Assembly (NCBI GenBank): GCA_049115495.1
Contig: JAGDZV010000004.1
Span: 248,001 to 312,000 of the forward strand
Length of the DNA stretch: 64,000 bases
Direction of reading: 5' to 3'
DNA from: JACPUW01 sp049115495
GTDB taxonomy: Bacteria; Bacteroidota; Bacteroidia; CAILMK01; JACPUW01
Every line of letters begins with the position of its first letter. The first letter of the stretch is position 1. Below the pieces are notes generated by a model. That model did no database searches and had not been told where the DNA came from. It worked only from the letters and a program-made list of their open reading frames with translations. A program made the translations under genes and the position numbers. Shown here piece after piece: positions 1 through 8,656 of the stretch.

Positions 1-1128
1 GTTTATGACAGGCGAAATCGGTTTTATTCAATAGGTAGGACTTTGACCCCTAAGGCATTTAAGCTCTTTTCAAATGGTAGTAAAAAGAAAGAAGTAAAGG
101 AGTTTAAAAAGTTCGCAGATACATTTCTAAAAACGGCAAATGAAGCAATTGAGTCTTTAGGTGATGACTTTACGTTTGAACGTTTTAAGCCAATTTTCAA
201 AGGCGAAGTCAAAGGGTTAAGAAATACTGATGTTTTTACTTACTTCCAAAGCCATATTGACGAAATAAAAGAGCAAGGTCGCTTTGGTACTGCAAGAAAT
301 TATCAATGTGGTTTAGACTCACTTAAAACCTTTAGACCAAGAAAAATTGAATTTAAAGAGCTTGATTTAAAGTTTATAGAAAAATACGAAAGGTGGTTTT
401 TGAATAGGGGAAACCATACCACATTGGGTATTTATTTAAGGCCATTAAGAGCTGTTTTAAAAAGGGCGTTAAAAGAAGGTTTGATGAAACCCGAACACTA
501 TCCTTTTGATAAGTACTCAATCAAGGCTTCGACTAACACTAAAAAGGCTTTGAGTATTTCAGAGATTAAAAAAATATTCGATTATGAAACAAGCAATGAA
601 GCAAGAATGAAAGCCCGTGATTTATGGCTTTTTTCTTACTTGTGTAATGGTATGAATATTAAGGATGTTTCGTTGTTGCGTTATAAAGACTTGAATAAAG
701 ACGGGTTTAGTTATGTGAGAGAGAAAACGAAAATGAAGGTTAAAGACAAAATTTTTGTGCCGTTATTGCCACAGAGTAGAGCCATTATTGAAAAGTGGGG
801 AAACCCTGACAAAGACCCAAATAACCTAATTTTCGATATTGTAGAAAATAGCATTGAAAGTGAGCGTTCAATTGCAATAAGGCAGCAAAAAATTAAAAAC
901 ATAAATAGGCACATGAAAGCCATTGCAGACGAATTGGGGATTGATAAACCGTGTTCAACTTATTATGCGAGACATTCTTTTGCTACTGTTTTGAAGCGAA
1001 GCGGAGCGAGTACTGAGAGTATTTCAGAAGCTTTGGGGCATCAGGATATTAGCACCACAAAAAACTATTTGGCAAGTTTTGAAACTGAAGAAAAAATCAA
1101 GATGCAACAAAACTTAGTGAACTTCTGA
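1..1128 (+). CDS. Tyrosine recombinase (phage-type integrase), 5' end outside window
   Basis: Site-specific recombinase expected to integrate and excise the element that fills the first 8 kb. The frame is open to base 1 and reads through the TTG at 43, so the true start lies left of the window; the first residues (YDRRNRFYSIGR) fit the N-terminal arm common in Bacteroidota integrases. A SAM-like core-binding domain is followed by the catalytic domain. Numbered from the codon at 43, the second catalytic Arg is about R310 in YYARHSFAT, the GHQD His box follows, and the nucleophile is Y342 in KNYL. At the usual Arg I position the sequence is CNGMNIKD, with Asn instead of Arg; loss of Arg I is known in the IntDOT group. 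The family call is firm, the exact start unknown. Confidence 0.93.
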   Translation, partial: VYDRRNRFYSIGRTLTPKAFKLFSNGSKKKEVKEFKKFADTFLKTANEAIESLGDDFTFERFKPIFKGEVKGLRNTDVFTYFQSHIDEIKEQGRFGTARNYQCGLDSLKTFRPRKIEFKELDLKFIEKYERWFLNRGNHTTLGIYLRPLRAVLKRALKEGLMKPEHYPFDKYSIKASTNTKKALSISEIKKIFDYETSNEARMKARDLWLFSYLCNGMNIKDVSLLRYKDLNKDGFSYVREKTKMKVKDKIFVPLLPQSRAIIEKWGNPDKDPNNLIFDIVENSIESERSIAIRQQKIKNINRHMKAIADELGIDKPCSTYYARHSFATVLKRSGASTESISEALGHQDISTTKNYLASFETEEKIKMQQNLVNF

Positions 1129-1150
1129 TATTTGAAGCAAAGCAAAGACA

Positions 1151-2308
1151 ATGGCCGTAATAGAAAAGGACTCTTTTGAGCCTGATAAATTTGTTGTTAA
1201 GCTTCTAAACGTTGAAGACAAAGAGCTAATACCTACCATTGAGTTGAACCGAGAAAATGAAGGGCAATCAATTGAAGCATTTTATACTCGCTTAAAAAAA
1301 GCGGTTTGGGTATGGGAGCAAAAAGTGAATAATGCGATTGAGCAAACCAAGGCACAAACAATTGGTTTGTCTGTTAAAGACCTTCAGAGCATTGAGATTC
1401 CGTTAATGCCACATTTTAGAGGGCATTTGGGATTGAGTCATATTGAGCAAATTAAAACTCAAATAGAAACATGGTTTGTGTTTGCAAAAGCACCAAAAAA
1501 CATTATTGATTTAAATGAAAGCAATGGGTTTCCATATGTTCTAAGACCTTACTTTTTCGATGGCATAGATGGCCTTTTTACACTCCAGAAAACACCATTT
1601 TCAAGACAAAGAATACCAGTTTTATTTTTTGTTTTTGATGAGTATGTAAAGCTTGATTTTGCAGATAAATTGAAATATTTTGATGGTGTATTTGAAGGTT
1701 TATCTTACAACTTTAAGGGTTTCATTGATAGCTCAGATTTACAAAAGCAATTAATAATACAAGAGATTAAGAAGCCAATAAAAGTGCCAACTTCAAATGT
1801 TGATTTAGTTGAATATGGTAATCGGGTTGGTAGATTATTTAAAGCATGGTCGATCATTCTGCAGTCGCCTGATTATTTTATTGATAGTTTTGAAAATGAA
1901 CCTGTGGCTGAAACATCAGTTGAAAAAGTTGAGCTTGAAACTGAAAGCCAGACAAAAGCCGAAATTCTCAAGCCTAAGTTCAAAGAGTTTGGTTTTATGA
2001 AATGGCCTAAAGTGGAAGTTCTTACTGAGTCAAGTCAAAACGAGCTAATTAAATTAATTGCTGAAAATAAGACACCTTATAAAATTGCCATGCTCAATGA
2101 GATTGAATGTCAGAAATATTTATTGAGTAATTATTTTCAATCAAATAATGAGCTTTTCAAAGCTATTGGTAAGTGGTTTAATGTTGCAGAAAGAACAATT
2201 AAAGGCAATTTCAATGTGTTGTCCGAACTTTCAACTGATAATAAAGAACGCTATACATCTTATAATTATAAAGAAAAGGTAAAAAAGGACTATCAAAGCT
2301 TAATTTAG
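1151..2308 (+). CDS. Hypothetical protein of the integrated element
   Basis: 385-residue soluble protein that begins 22 bases after the integrase stop, so probably cotranscribed with it. I do not recognise a named domain. The C-terminal 100 residues are helical and charged, with a segment (FKAIGKWFNVAERTIKGNF) that could be a helix-turn-helix-like DNA-binding unit. Proteins of this size and position, between the integrase and the excisionase-like gene, are common in Bacteroidota integrative elements, which suggests an accessory role in element control. No signal peptide or membrane segment is visible. Confidence 0.75.
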   Translation: MAVIEKDSFEPDKFVVKLLNVEDKELIPTIELNRENEGQSIEAFYTRLKKAVWVWEQKVNNAIEQTKAQTIGLSVKDLQSIEIPLMPHFRGHLGLSHIEQIKTQIETWFVFAKAPKNIIDLNESNGFPYVLRPYFFDGIDGLFTLQKTPFSRQRIPVLFFVFDEYVKLDFADKLKYFDGVFEGLSYNFKGFIDSSDLQKQLIIQEIKKPIKVPTSNVDLVEYGNRVGRLFKAWSIILQSPDYFIDSFENEPVAETSVEKVELETESQTKAEILKPKFKEFGFMKWPKVEVLTESSQNELIKLIAENKTPYKIAMLNEIECQKYLLSNYFQSNNELFKAIGKWFNVAERTIKGNFNVLSELSTDNKERYTSYNYKEKVKKDYQSLI

Positions 2309-2378
2309 GGAGTACGCCCTATGTAATGCCACCAAATGCCCCCAATTGGTTTGCGGTATCAATTTTAAATGATACAAA

Positions 2379-2690
2379 ATGCAAATCACATTTAACAATT
2401 TACCCCAAGCGGTCACAGAGATTTTAAACAGGCTTGACAACCTACAAAAGACAGTCACAGAAACCACAAAAGCACCTCAGCCCGATAGGTGGTTTACCCT
2501 TGATGAATTAGTACAATACGACCCCGAAAAGAGAGCAAAACAGACCTTTTACGGTTTAGTTTCTCGCGGTGAAATACCCTACCATAAGCGTGGCAAAAAG
2601 TTGACGTTTCTAAAAAGTGAGATTGACGTTTGGTTGCGAAGTGCAAGCCGAGTTTCAATTGCTGATGTTGGACAAATAAAAGGGGCTTAG
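2379..2690 (+). CDS. Excisionase-like helix-turn-helix DNA-binding protein
   Basis: 103-residue protein with a short N-terminal coiled-coil-like stretch (residues 8-25) and a MerR/excisionase-type winged HTH from about residue 38: WFTLDELVQYDPEKRAKQTFYGLV, a GEIPYHKRGKK wing and a final KSEIDVWL helix. This is the pattern of the Helix_turn_helix_17 family, whose members act as excisionases or element regulators. It ends one base before the primase gene, so the two are probably translated from one message. Its place next to integrase and replication genes supports a role in excision or replication control; the exact role is inferred. Confidence 0.85.
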   Translation: MQITFNNLPQAVTEILNRLDNLQKTVTETTKAPQPDRWFTLDELVQYDPEKRAKQTFYGLVSRGEIPYHKRGKKLTFLKSEIDVWLRSASRVSIADVGQIKGA

Positions 2691-2691
2691 T

Positions 2692-4218
2692 ATGGAAAGC
2701 AAAGACACAAACCAAACCCCTTTGCAAAGACAGGATAAAGATACTAAAATCAATCCTGAATTTGATTTTGAAGCCATAAAACATGACTTGAAAAACCATG
2801 TTGAGCAAATGGCAACAAAAGACCCTGAGACAACTCACAGTGAAGTGTTTAACCAGTTAATTGAGCAGTTTGTAAGGGTTGATTTTATGAGTATTGCAAA
2901 CCCTTTGGGAATAGATAATTTTAAACTGAATAACAAACACTATTCTGTAATATCTATTGATGAAGTCTTGAAAGTAGCGGAAAAAAACCGTTGGGGCTTA
3001 TGTAAAAACCATGACTTCATTTATTTGTACAACGGAACATACTGGAGTAGTGTTGATAAGGGAACGTTTCAAAAGTTTTTAGGTGAAGGAGCGGCAAGAA
3101 TGAGCGTTCCGAGCATAACGGCAAAATATCACAGATTTAGAAAAGAGCTGTACGAACAGTTCATTGCATCAGCGTATTTACCTACACCTGAAAGCAATCA
3201 AGATACTGTACTGATTAACCTAAAAAACGGAACTTTTGAAATAAGCCCACAGGGTACACAACTAAGACGGTTTAATCGTGCCGACTTTTTAACCTACCAA
3301 TTACCTTTTGATTACAACCCACAGGCAAAAGCACCATTATTTGAAGCGTACTTAAACAAGGTATTGCCCAATAAAGAAAGCCAAAAGGTTTTGGCTGAAT
3401 ACTTAGGTTTTGTTTTCATAAAGCACGGGAGTAAAAGATTAAAAGAAGAAAAAGCCTTGATACTTTACGGTACTGGGGCAAATGGCAAGTCTGTATTCTT
3501 TGAAGTTGTAAGTGCATTACTGGGTGAAGAAAATACAAGTAATTTTTCATTGCAAAGCCTTACAAATGAAAACGGTTATTTCAGAGCCAAGATTGCTAAT
3601 AAGTTAGTAAACTATGCGAGTGAGATAAACGGTAAATTGGAAAGTTCATTATTCAAACAATTAGTTTCAGGCGAGCCAGTAGAAGCCCGTTTGCCTTATG
3701 GCCAACCTTTTGAGTTAAAGCAGTATGCCAAACTTATATTTAACTGTAATGAGTTACCCAAAGACGTTGAGCACACAAACGCATATTTCAGACGGTTTTT
3801 AATCATTCCCTTTGATGTTACCATACCACCTAATGAGCAAGATAAACAACTACATTCTAAAATAATTGACAACGAATTGTCAGGGGTTTTTAATTGGGTT
3901 TTAGAAGGGTTACAGCGACTTTTAAAGAATAAAGGGTTTACCGAATGTAAGGCAGTAGTTGAAGCCCTTGAGCGTTACAAATTGGAGTCTGACAGCGTGA
4001 AAATGTTTCTTGATGAAAACAGCTACAAAGCAAACTCAGAGAGCTATCAATTGATAAAAGTCCTTTACAGGGAGTACAGAGATTTTTGCATTGATGACGG
4101 TTTTAAAGCCGTGAGCAAACAGAACTTTAAAAAACGTCTTATTGCATCAGGAATATTGACCGAACGCAAAAACATTGGCTTTGTGGCTTATTTGGTGCGC
4201 GAGTCATTATTGGGCTAA
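2692..4218 (+). CDS. SF3 helicase / phage-plasmid primase (D5/P4 family)
   Basis: 508-residue replication protein. The N-terminal 200 residues hold a D5_N-like region, and the C-terminal half is a superfamily 3 helicase. The Walker A is GTGANGKS at about residues 259-266, followed by an acidic strand (NYASEING) as Walker B and a sensor-like Asn in LIFNCNELPK. The tail (FLDENSYKANSESYQLIKVL) matches the winged-helix end typical of poxvirus-D5-like and P4-like primases. In phages and satellites such proteins unwind DNA at the element's own origin. Because no capsid or transfer genes are seen, it likely supports autonomous replication of an excised element. Confidence 0.9.
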   Translation: MESKDTNQTPLQRQDKDTKINPEFDFEAIKHDLKNHVEQMATKDPETTHSEVFNQLIEQFVRVDFMSIANPLGIDNFKLNNKHYSVISIDEVLKVAEKNRWGLCKNHDFIYLYNGTYWSSVDKGTFQKFLGEGAARMSVPSITAKYHRFRKELYEQFIASAYLPTPESNQDTVLINLKNGTFEISPQGTQLRRFNRADFLTYQLPFDYNPQAKAPLFEAYLNKVLPNKESQKVLAEYLGFVFIKHGSKRLKEEKALILYGTGANGKSVFFEVVSALLGEENTSNFSLQSLTNENGYFRAKIANKLVNYASEINGKLESSLFKQLVSGEPVEARLPYGQPFELKQYAKLIFNCNELPKDVEHTNAYFRRFLIIPFDVTIPPNEQDKQLHSKIIDNELSGVFNWVLEGLQRLLKNKGFTECKAVVEALERYKLESDSVKMFLDENSYKANSESYQLIKVLYREYRDFCIDDGFKAVSKQNFKKRLIASGILTERKNIGFVAYLVRESLLG

Positions 4219-4277
4219 AAAAAAGATGTTTTCGGGGCTTCACAATTTTCACTTTTTACACTAAACAATTATTTACC

Positions 4278-4700
4278 ATGAAATCTAATCTTACAGAAAA
4301 CGAAAAGCAACTATTTATACTTATCAATCAAATTGACATAACTAAAGCCACAGAGCGCGAGTTGGCATTGCAACAAATTTTACTTTATACAGCAACATTA
4401 ATGTTTGAAAATAGGCTTGATGAATTATTGGTCAATTTAGATACCATTTACCCCGAGTATAACTCAAGAAAACAAAAAGATTCAAGCGGGGCACATACCA
4501 ACCCAATTGGCATTGATTTAAACAACCTGATTGAGCGTTGGAATATTAAAGCAAAAACACTGAATGAATGTGAATTTGACGGGGCTAACGAAATTTTAGA
4601 AGTATTGGGGTACGTTGAACGAATTATTGAATTTGGTTCGTCATACAAGTTGCAAAAGCTCATTGAGAAAAAGTTTGAAGTCCATGAATACGGGTTTTAG
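4278..4700 (+). CDS. Hypothetical protein
   Basis: 140-residue, mainly helical, acidic protein with no signal peptide or recognised domain. Its 3' end overlaps the start of the following zinc-ribbon/TOPRIM-like gene by 17 bases in another frame, suggesting translational coupling. It lies 60 bases after the helicase-primase gene, so it is probably part of the replication module of the element. Confidence 0.7.
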   Translation: MKSNLTENEKQLFILINQIDITKATERELALQQILLYTATLMFENRLDELLVNLDTIYPEYNSRKQKDSSGAHTNPIGIDLNNLIERWNIKAKTLNECEFDGANEILEVLGYVERIIEFGSSYKLQKLIEKKFEVHEYGF

Positions 4701-5895
4701 ATACCAATTAGAGAAAGGGAGCAAAAAGCACCATTGCCCGAGATGTGGCAAGCGGTCTTTTGTTCCCTATGTTGACAGTGAAACAAACCAGTATTTACCT
4801 GAGCAATACGGGCGTTGTGACCGTGAAATAAAATGCCAGTACCATTTGAACCCCTACAATGATGACTACCATAAAACAGGCCGTGAGAGCGAACAGAGCT
4901 TTAAGCCATTTAAGCCGATTAAGCCAAAGCCAAAAAAGGTTGAGTTTGTTGATAGTAAGTTGCTAAAAAATAGCCTTGCACAATATGAGCAAAACAACTT
5001 TGCTAAATGGTTAATTGATGCAATAGGAGCTGATGGCGCAACCCGAGTAATTGAGCTTTATTTCATAGGCACGTCTAAACATTGGAGCGGTGCGAACATC
5101 TTTTGGCAAATTGACCAATTAGGTAAGGTGAGAACGGGCAAAATAATGCTATACAATGCAACATCAGGGCGAAGGGTAAAAGATCCGTTTAACCATATTC
5201 AATGGGTGCATAAGGGTTTAAATATTAAAGACTATAAGCAGGTATATTTTGGGAGTCATCTACTCGCTAAACCTGAGAACCTAAACAAACCAGTTGCCAT
5301 TGTTGAAAGTGAGAAAACAGCGGTCATTGCTTCGCATTATTTCAATCAATTTATTTGGTTGGCTTGCGGTGGTTTGCAAATGATAAGTAAGGAGCGTACA
5401 GCACATTTAAAGGGGCGTGATGTGGTTTTGTGGCCTGATGTAAATTGCTTTGATAAGTGGCAAGCTAAGGCCGAACAAATGGGCTTTAAATGTTCTGACT
5501 TCTTAGAGCTTAGAGCATCAGAAGCCGACAAAGAAAAGGGGCTTGATTTGGCCGACTACTTAACGCGACTTAACGCCAAACAACAGACCGAGCCTCAGCA
5601 CGAAACCAAAGCCCCGAACCGTGAAAAAGGTGAAAAAAGTGAACGCTTAAAAACAAATATTTTTTGTGAGAAAAAAGACCCACAACAAACAACATGGGCA
5701 ATTGATGAACTACAAGAACAGTTTGAGCTATTAGGTAGTAATTTGCCACAGATTCAATTGAAATCAGGGGAGCGAATTACTGACCCGCAAAAGTTTATTG
5801 AGTCGCATTTGGCAATTGTACGGGCTAATAATGGCAAGGCAACTTTTCAGCCATATTGGGAGCGGTTAAATGAGTTTGCAAATGGTCTGATGTAA
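4684..5895 (+). CDS. Zinc-ribbon, TOPRIM-like protein (DUF6371-type)
   Basis: I place the start at ATG 4684 (MNTGFRYQLEKGSK), because the first longer-frame codons would lie deep within the preceding gene and homologues begin with this YRY.LEKGSKKH pattern. An N-terminal zinc ribbon (CPRCGKRSF near residue 17, then CDREIKC near 45) precedes a TOPRIM-like half with VAIVESEKTA, then DVVLWPD and KGLDLADYL, giving the Glu and Asp positions expected of a TOPRIM fold. Length is about 403 residues. Proteins like this recur in Bacteroidota mobile elements next to D5-type helicases and may supply the primase step. Function is inferred from fold and neighbourhood. Confidence 0.82.
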   Translation: MNTGFRYQLEKGSKKHHCPRCGKRSFVPYVDSETNQYLPEQYGRCDREIKCQYHLNPYNDDYHKTGRESEQSFKPFKPIKPKPKKVEFVDSKLLKNSLAQYEQNNFAKWLIDAIGADGATRVIELYFIGTSKHWSGANIFWQIDQLGKVRTGKIMLYNATSGRRVKDPFNHIQWVHKGLNIKDYKQVYFGSHLLAKPENLNKPVAIVESEKTAVIASHYFNQFIWLACGGLQMISKERTAHLKGRDVVLWPDVNCFDKWQAKAEQMGFKCSDFLELRASEADKEKGLDLADYLTRLNAKQQTEPQHETKAPNREKGEKSERLKTNIFCEKKDPQQTTWAIDELQEQFELLGSNLPQIQLKSGERITDPQKFIESHLAIVRANNGKATFQPYWERLNEFANGLM

Positions 5896-5900
5896 TTTTG

Positions 5901-6302
5901 ATGTTAAAGGTTCAAATTAAAATTATGGTTGATTGGCTTTGGTTGTTTTTGGATAGGTTTTTTGGAATAACTAAACAAATTGCAGATTTCTTTTATTTTC
6001 CTCAATTTGTTGATTATTCAACAAACATAAAAGTTGTTTTGTGGGTTGCTTTGGTTGGGTTTGTTCTGACTTTAATTTATAGAGCAATTAATGGATTAGA
6101 AATCAGTGTCATATCCATTTTCGCTCACATGATTATGGCTTTTGGTTATTCATTTTTAGGTTTGTTCCTTATCGGTGTAGGCTTTCATGTCCTAATCATC
6201 TTATTGGCTTGTGGGTTGTTAACATTAATTTTTATGTTACCTGTTTACCTTGTGATAGGAGGGGTGACCAAGCTTACAAAATATCTGCTAAAGCCTTCCT
6301 GA
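5901..6302 (+). CDS. Small membrane protein of the integrated element
   Basis: About 133 residues with three or four hydrophobic segments (around residues 8-25, 40-58, 70-100 and 105-125). ATG 5901 is taken as the start over the adjacent TTG 5898; ATG 5925 is also possible. No family recognised. It starts 5 bases after the TOPRIM-like gene and ends one base before the next ORF, so it is likely cotranscribed. Membrane proteins in this position of satellites are sometimes exclusion or defence factors, but nothing in the sequence shows this. Confidence 0.65.
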   Translation: MLKVQIKIMVDWLWLFLDRFFGITKQIADFFYFPQFVDYSTNIKVVLWVALVGFVLTLIYRAINGLEISVISIFAHMIMAFGYSFLGLFLIGVGFHVLIILLACGLLTLIFMLPVYLVIGGVTKLTKYLLKPS

Positions 6303-6303
6303 T

Positions 6304-6519
6304 ATGGCAGAGTATTGCTCAAAGTGCAAAGTATTACCAGTTGCAGACCATAGTTTGTTTTTTATTGGCCTGAGATTGAAGCGGGGGCAAACTGAGCGGT
6401 TTATTTGCGAAGGGTGCAACATCAGGGGCTTAAAGCGTGATGAAAGGGGCAAGCTTTTTTTGTTGCGTGATGTTGACGGGCTTGAAGTTCAAAAAAGAAC
6501 ATTTCTAATTTTATTGTAA
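6304..6519 (+). CDS. Small CxxC...CxxC protein, possible zinc ribbon
   Basis: 71-residue protein with two CxxC pairs (CSKC near residue 5 and CEGC near residue 36) about 30 residues apart, the spacing of a small treble-clef or ribbon zinc-binding unit. Starts one base after the preceding gene's stop. No further family recognised. Confidence 0.6.
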   Translation: MAEYCSKCKVLPVADHSLFFIGLRLKRGQTERFICEGCNIRGLKRDERGKLFLLRDVDGLEVQKRTFLILL

Positions 6520-6557
6520 TTCTAATTAAATTAGCATTTGCCAAATTTGATGAAAAA

Positions 6558-6764
6558 ATGAGCAACCAAGTAAAAGCCCCTCAGCTTAGAGATAAGCTCA
6601 AAGCAATGATGTTGCAAGAACTTGAAAAGTTGCCTGATGTATTGGCTGAGTTACCCTCAAAAGAACGGGCTGAGGTATTATGTAAATTGATGCCTTATGT
6701 TTTTCCTAAAGTCCATACCATTGGCTACACATCGGGCGAACCCTTTGAGCATGGTAAATGGTAA
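6558..6764 (+). CDS. Small conserved hypothetical protein
   Basis: 68-residue, largely helical protein (LRDKLKAMMLQELEKLPDVL, then AELPSKERAEVLCKLMPYVF). This arrangement of amphipathic helices ending in MPYVFPKV recurs in small proteins of Bacteroidota phages and integrative elements; their function is not known to me. No membrane segment or signal peptide. Confidence 0.6.
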   Translation: MSNQVKAPQLRDKLKAMMLQELEKLPDVLAELPSKERAEVLCKLMPYVFPKVHTIGYTSGEPFEHGKW

Positions 6765-6797
6765 AGTTCCTTAATAATTTAGGTTTGAAATGATATT

Positions 6798-7415
6798 ATG
6801 CCAAAACCAACGTCTTATCCTACATTAATAAATGAAGCCCGCACAATAAGTTTGACCGACTTGAAAGCATGGGGCTATTTAGAACCGAACCAAATAAAAC
6901 AGGGTTCTGTAAGTTGGAGTTTTAACTGGCAAAAACGGGCTTCAATTGGCATAACCGTAAACACATTTGACGAGCCACAGGCTTATTTACTATTTCATTA
7001 CACTATTGACGACAACAAAGCAATTAAGTATAAAGTCAATATGTTTCAAAGGCCGTCAAATTTGGGCAAAGGTTTTATTTGGTGGTTCATGTGTCCACAA
7101 ACCAACAGACCTTGCAGAAAGCTTTATTTAAACAATGGTTACTTTTTGCATAGAGAAGCAATGAAGGGGGCAATGTATGAATGTCAAACCTTTTCTAAAT
7201 ACGGGCGCACATTAAACCGTTATTTTGGCTTAGAGCATGGACTTTTTTCTGTTTATGACCAAATCAATGCAAAGCACTTTAAAAAGTATTACAACGGTCA
7301 ACCCACAAAGAAATATTTGAAGCTAATGAAACGTATTAAGCAAGCCGAAAAGCAAAGCCCTATTGATGCAAGGGCATTGGTTTTAAAAGGTAGCAAGAAC
7401 AAGAGCAACAAATAA
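6798..7415 (+). CDS. Hypothetical protein with degenerate zinc-ribbon-like core
   Basis: 205 residues. After an N-terminal segment (ISLTDLKAWGYLEP) the core reads as beta strands with W.FMCP..NRPCRKLYLNNGYFLHR, then YECQ. The pattern resembles a widespread family of mobile-element proteins in which C..CGRR..KLY is followed by a second pair in F.CR.C..L.Y.SQ; here the second pair is reduced. That relationship is my reading of the pattern, not a database result. Basic C-terminus (MKRIKQAEKQ). The role in the element is unknown. Confidence 0.65.
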   Translation: MPKPTSYPTLINEARTISLTDLKAWGYLEPNQIKQGSVSWSFNWQKRASIGITVNTFDEPQAYLLFHYTIDDNKAIKYKVNMFQRPSNLGKGFIWWFMCPQTNRPCRKLYLNNGYFLHREAMKGAMYECQTFSKYGRTLNRYFGLEHGLFSVYDQINAKHFKKYYNGQPTKKYLKLMKRIKQAEKQSPIDARALVLKGSKNKSNK

Positions 7416-7525
7416 AACAATGCATGAATACAAAGCGAATAGTCGGCAACTTAATGGGAATTGAATTAATACCGTGTTTGTTAATTGAGTTTGTTTAGTT
7501 TTGGGTTAATCAAATCAAAACAACT

Positions 7526-8272
7526 ATGAGAAACATTTTATTAGTTCTACTAAGTACCTTATTTCTTTTTTCATGTCAACCAACAAAAACAATTGTTGAT
7601 ACCAGTTGCTCAGGCTATAAAAATATTGACTTTTCACGTCAGGCATTAGCTGATGAAGGCATAGGAATTATGCCCGTTTTGGGTGGCGATGAGAAGGAGC
7701 AATACAGGCGTCCGACGGGTGATGCTCTTACAAAGTATTTTAGAGAAACCTTTGGAGATAGTAAGGTTATGTCAACGAGTCAGGTAATTACTACGTTAAA
7801 TGATAATAATTTAGCAGATGAATATACCCAAGCTCTAAGGGGTTATACTGTTTCGGGTATCGTGCCAAAAAATTTAATAGCTAAACTAGGTGATGCTTTA
7901 GGTGTTCGGTATTTACTATATACACGTTTGCTTGCAGACTCAGAAGTAGGACAAATTTCAACGGGGTCTTATACTTCAACAACATTACAGGTTGATGAAG
8001 TTTATGTTCAAACTCAGGTTTGGGATACACAATTGGGCGATGTTGTTTGGGAAGGCAAAGGGGGGTGCTCAAAATTTAAAAGCAATGATGCTGATGTAAT
8101 TGAGGAGCTTGCAAAAGGTTTGGCCAATGTGGTTGGTAAAGATAAAGGTGAAGGCCCTTGTGAAGAAAAAGGTGATTTAATAAAGTCTTATCAAGAAGCC
8201 GTTACAAACACTTACTTAGCTGCAACAGGAGTCAGTTTGGCTTTTTCTCTTTTAATACTTTTAGCTCTGTAA
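7526..8272 (+). CDS. Predicted lipoprotein, possible cargo of the element
   Basis: 248 residues with a lipoprotein signal peptide (MRNILLVLLSTLFLFSC, lipobox LFSC) and a hydrophobic C-terminal helix (TGVSLAFSLLILLAL). The middle part (GIMPVLGGDEK, then an ALGVRYLLYTRLL strand and VQTQVWDTQLGDVVWEGKGG) resembles the CsgG/TolB-N-like fold of envelope lipoproteins that bind partners in the periplasm. It is the last gene before the chromosome resumes and is separated from the replication genes by 110 bases, so it may be cargo with its own promoter. Having both a lipid anchor and a C-terminal hydrophobic segment is unusual. Confidence 0.75.
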   Translation: MRNILLVLLSTLFLFSCQPTKTIVDTSCSGYKNIDFSRQALADEGIGIMPVLGGDEKEQYRRPTGDALTKYFRETFGDSKVMSTSQVITTLNDNNLADEYTQALRGYTVSGIVPKNLIAKLGDALGVRYLLYTRLLADSEVGQISTGSYTSTTLQVDEVYVQTQVWDTQLGDVVWEGKGGCSKFKSNDADVIEELAKGLANVVGKDKGEGPCEEKGDLIKSYQEAVTNTYLAATGVSLAFSLLILLAL

Positions 8273-8343
8273 TATCAAGCAAATAATTTTGCAAATTGAG
8301 TGGGTTGATTAATGCTAAAAAAAGTAAGGTTGGGATTAAAATG

Positions 8344-8366
8344 TTTCGCCTTTTGTTTCGCCTTTT
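8344..8366 (+). repeat. Tandem 11-base repeat near the element end
   Basis: Two copies of tttcgcctttt separated by one base, downstream of the last element gene. It could be a recombinase arm-type site or part of the att region; this is inference from position only. Confidence 0.4.
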
Positions 8367-8440
8367 AAATCCGAGCGTTGTAATTTAAACCTTATAATGT
8401 GGCTAAGTAGCTCATTATGAATAATATGGTGTTGTTTTAA

Positions 8441-8477
8441 AAAAGCGAAGCCTTCCAATTGGGAGTCGGAAGGCTTC
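8441..8477 (-). terminator. Stem-loop, terminator-like on the minus strand
   Basis: Perfect 10-bp inverted repeat (gaagccttcc at 8447-8456 and ggaaggcttc at 8468-8477). Read on the minus strand the stem is followed by GC and six T, the form of an intrinsic terminator. It would block transcription running leftwards from the chromosome into the element. No minus-strand gene is visible immediately to its right. Confidence 0.5.
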
Positions 8478-8628
8478 AGCTAGGCATTAAGTAATTTAAA
8501 GGTTTTTGGGTATGAAGTTGCTGTATAAACGGAACTTTCAAAAAAAAGGTTTACAAAATTTCTTGATTAACATTCATTAAGGGTTAAGCTTTTCCATTAA
8601 CATAATGAATTTAGAAATGTGCTAATCC

Positions 8629-8636
8629 TACCTTTG
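8629..8636 (+). promoter_or_regulatory. Promoter -7 box of serS
   Basis: TACCTTTG matches the Bacteroidota primary-sigma -7 consensus TAnnTTTG and lies 20 bases upstream of the serS ATG, placing transcription start close to 8643. Confidence 0.6.
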
Positions 8637-8656
8637 CACCAAAGCAAATTTGTGCC

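Larger units (their letters stand above)
8273..8656 (+). other. Intergenic region at the probable right end of the integrated element
   Basis: 384 bases without a credible gene. It holds an 11-base tandem repeat (tttcgcctttt at 8344-8354 and 8356-8366), a stem-loop at 8447-8477 and the serS promoter. The element's right boundary most likely falls here. No tRNA is present to serve as an attachment site, and the left end is outside the window, so the att core cannot be defined. Confidence 0.5.
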
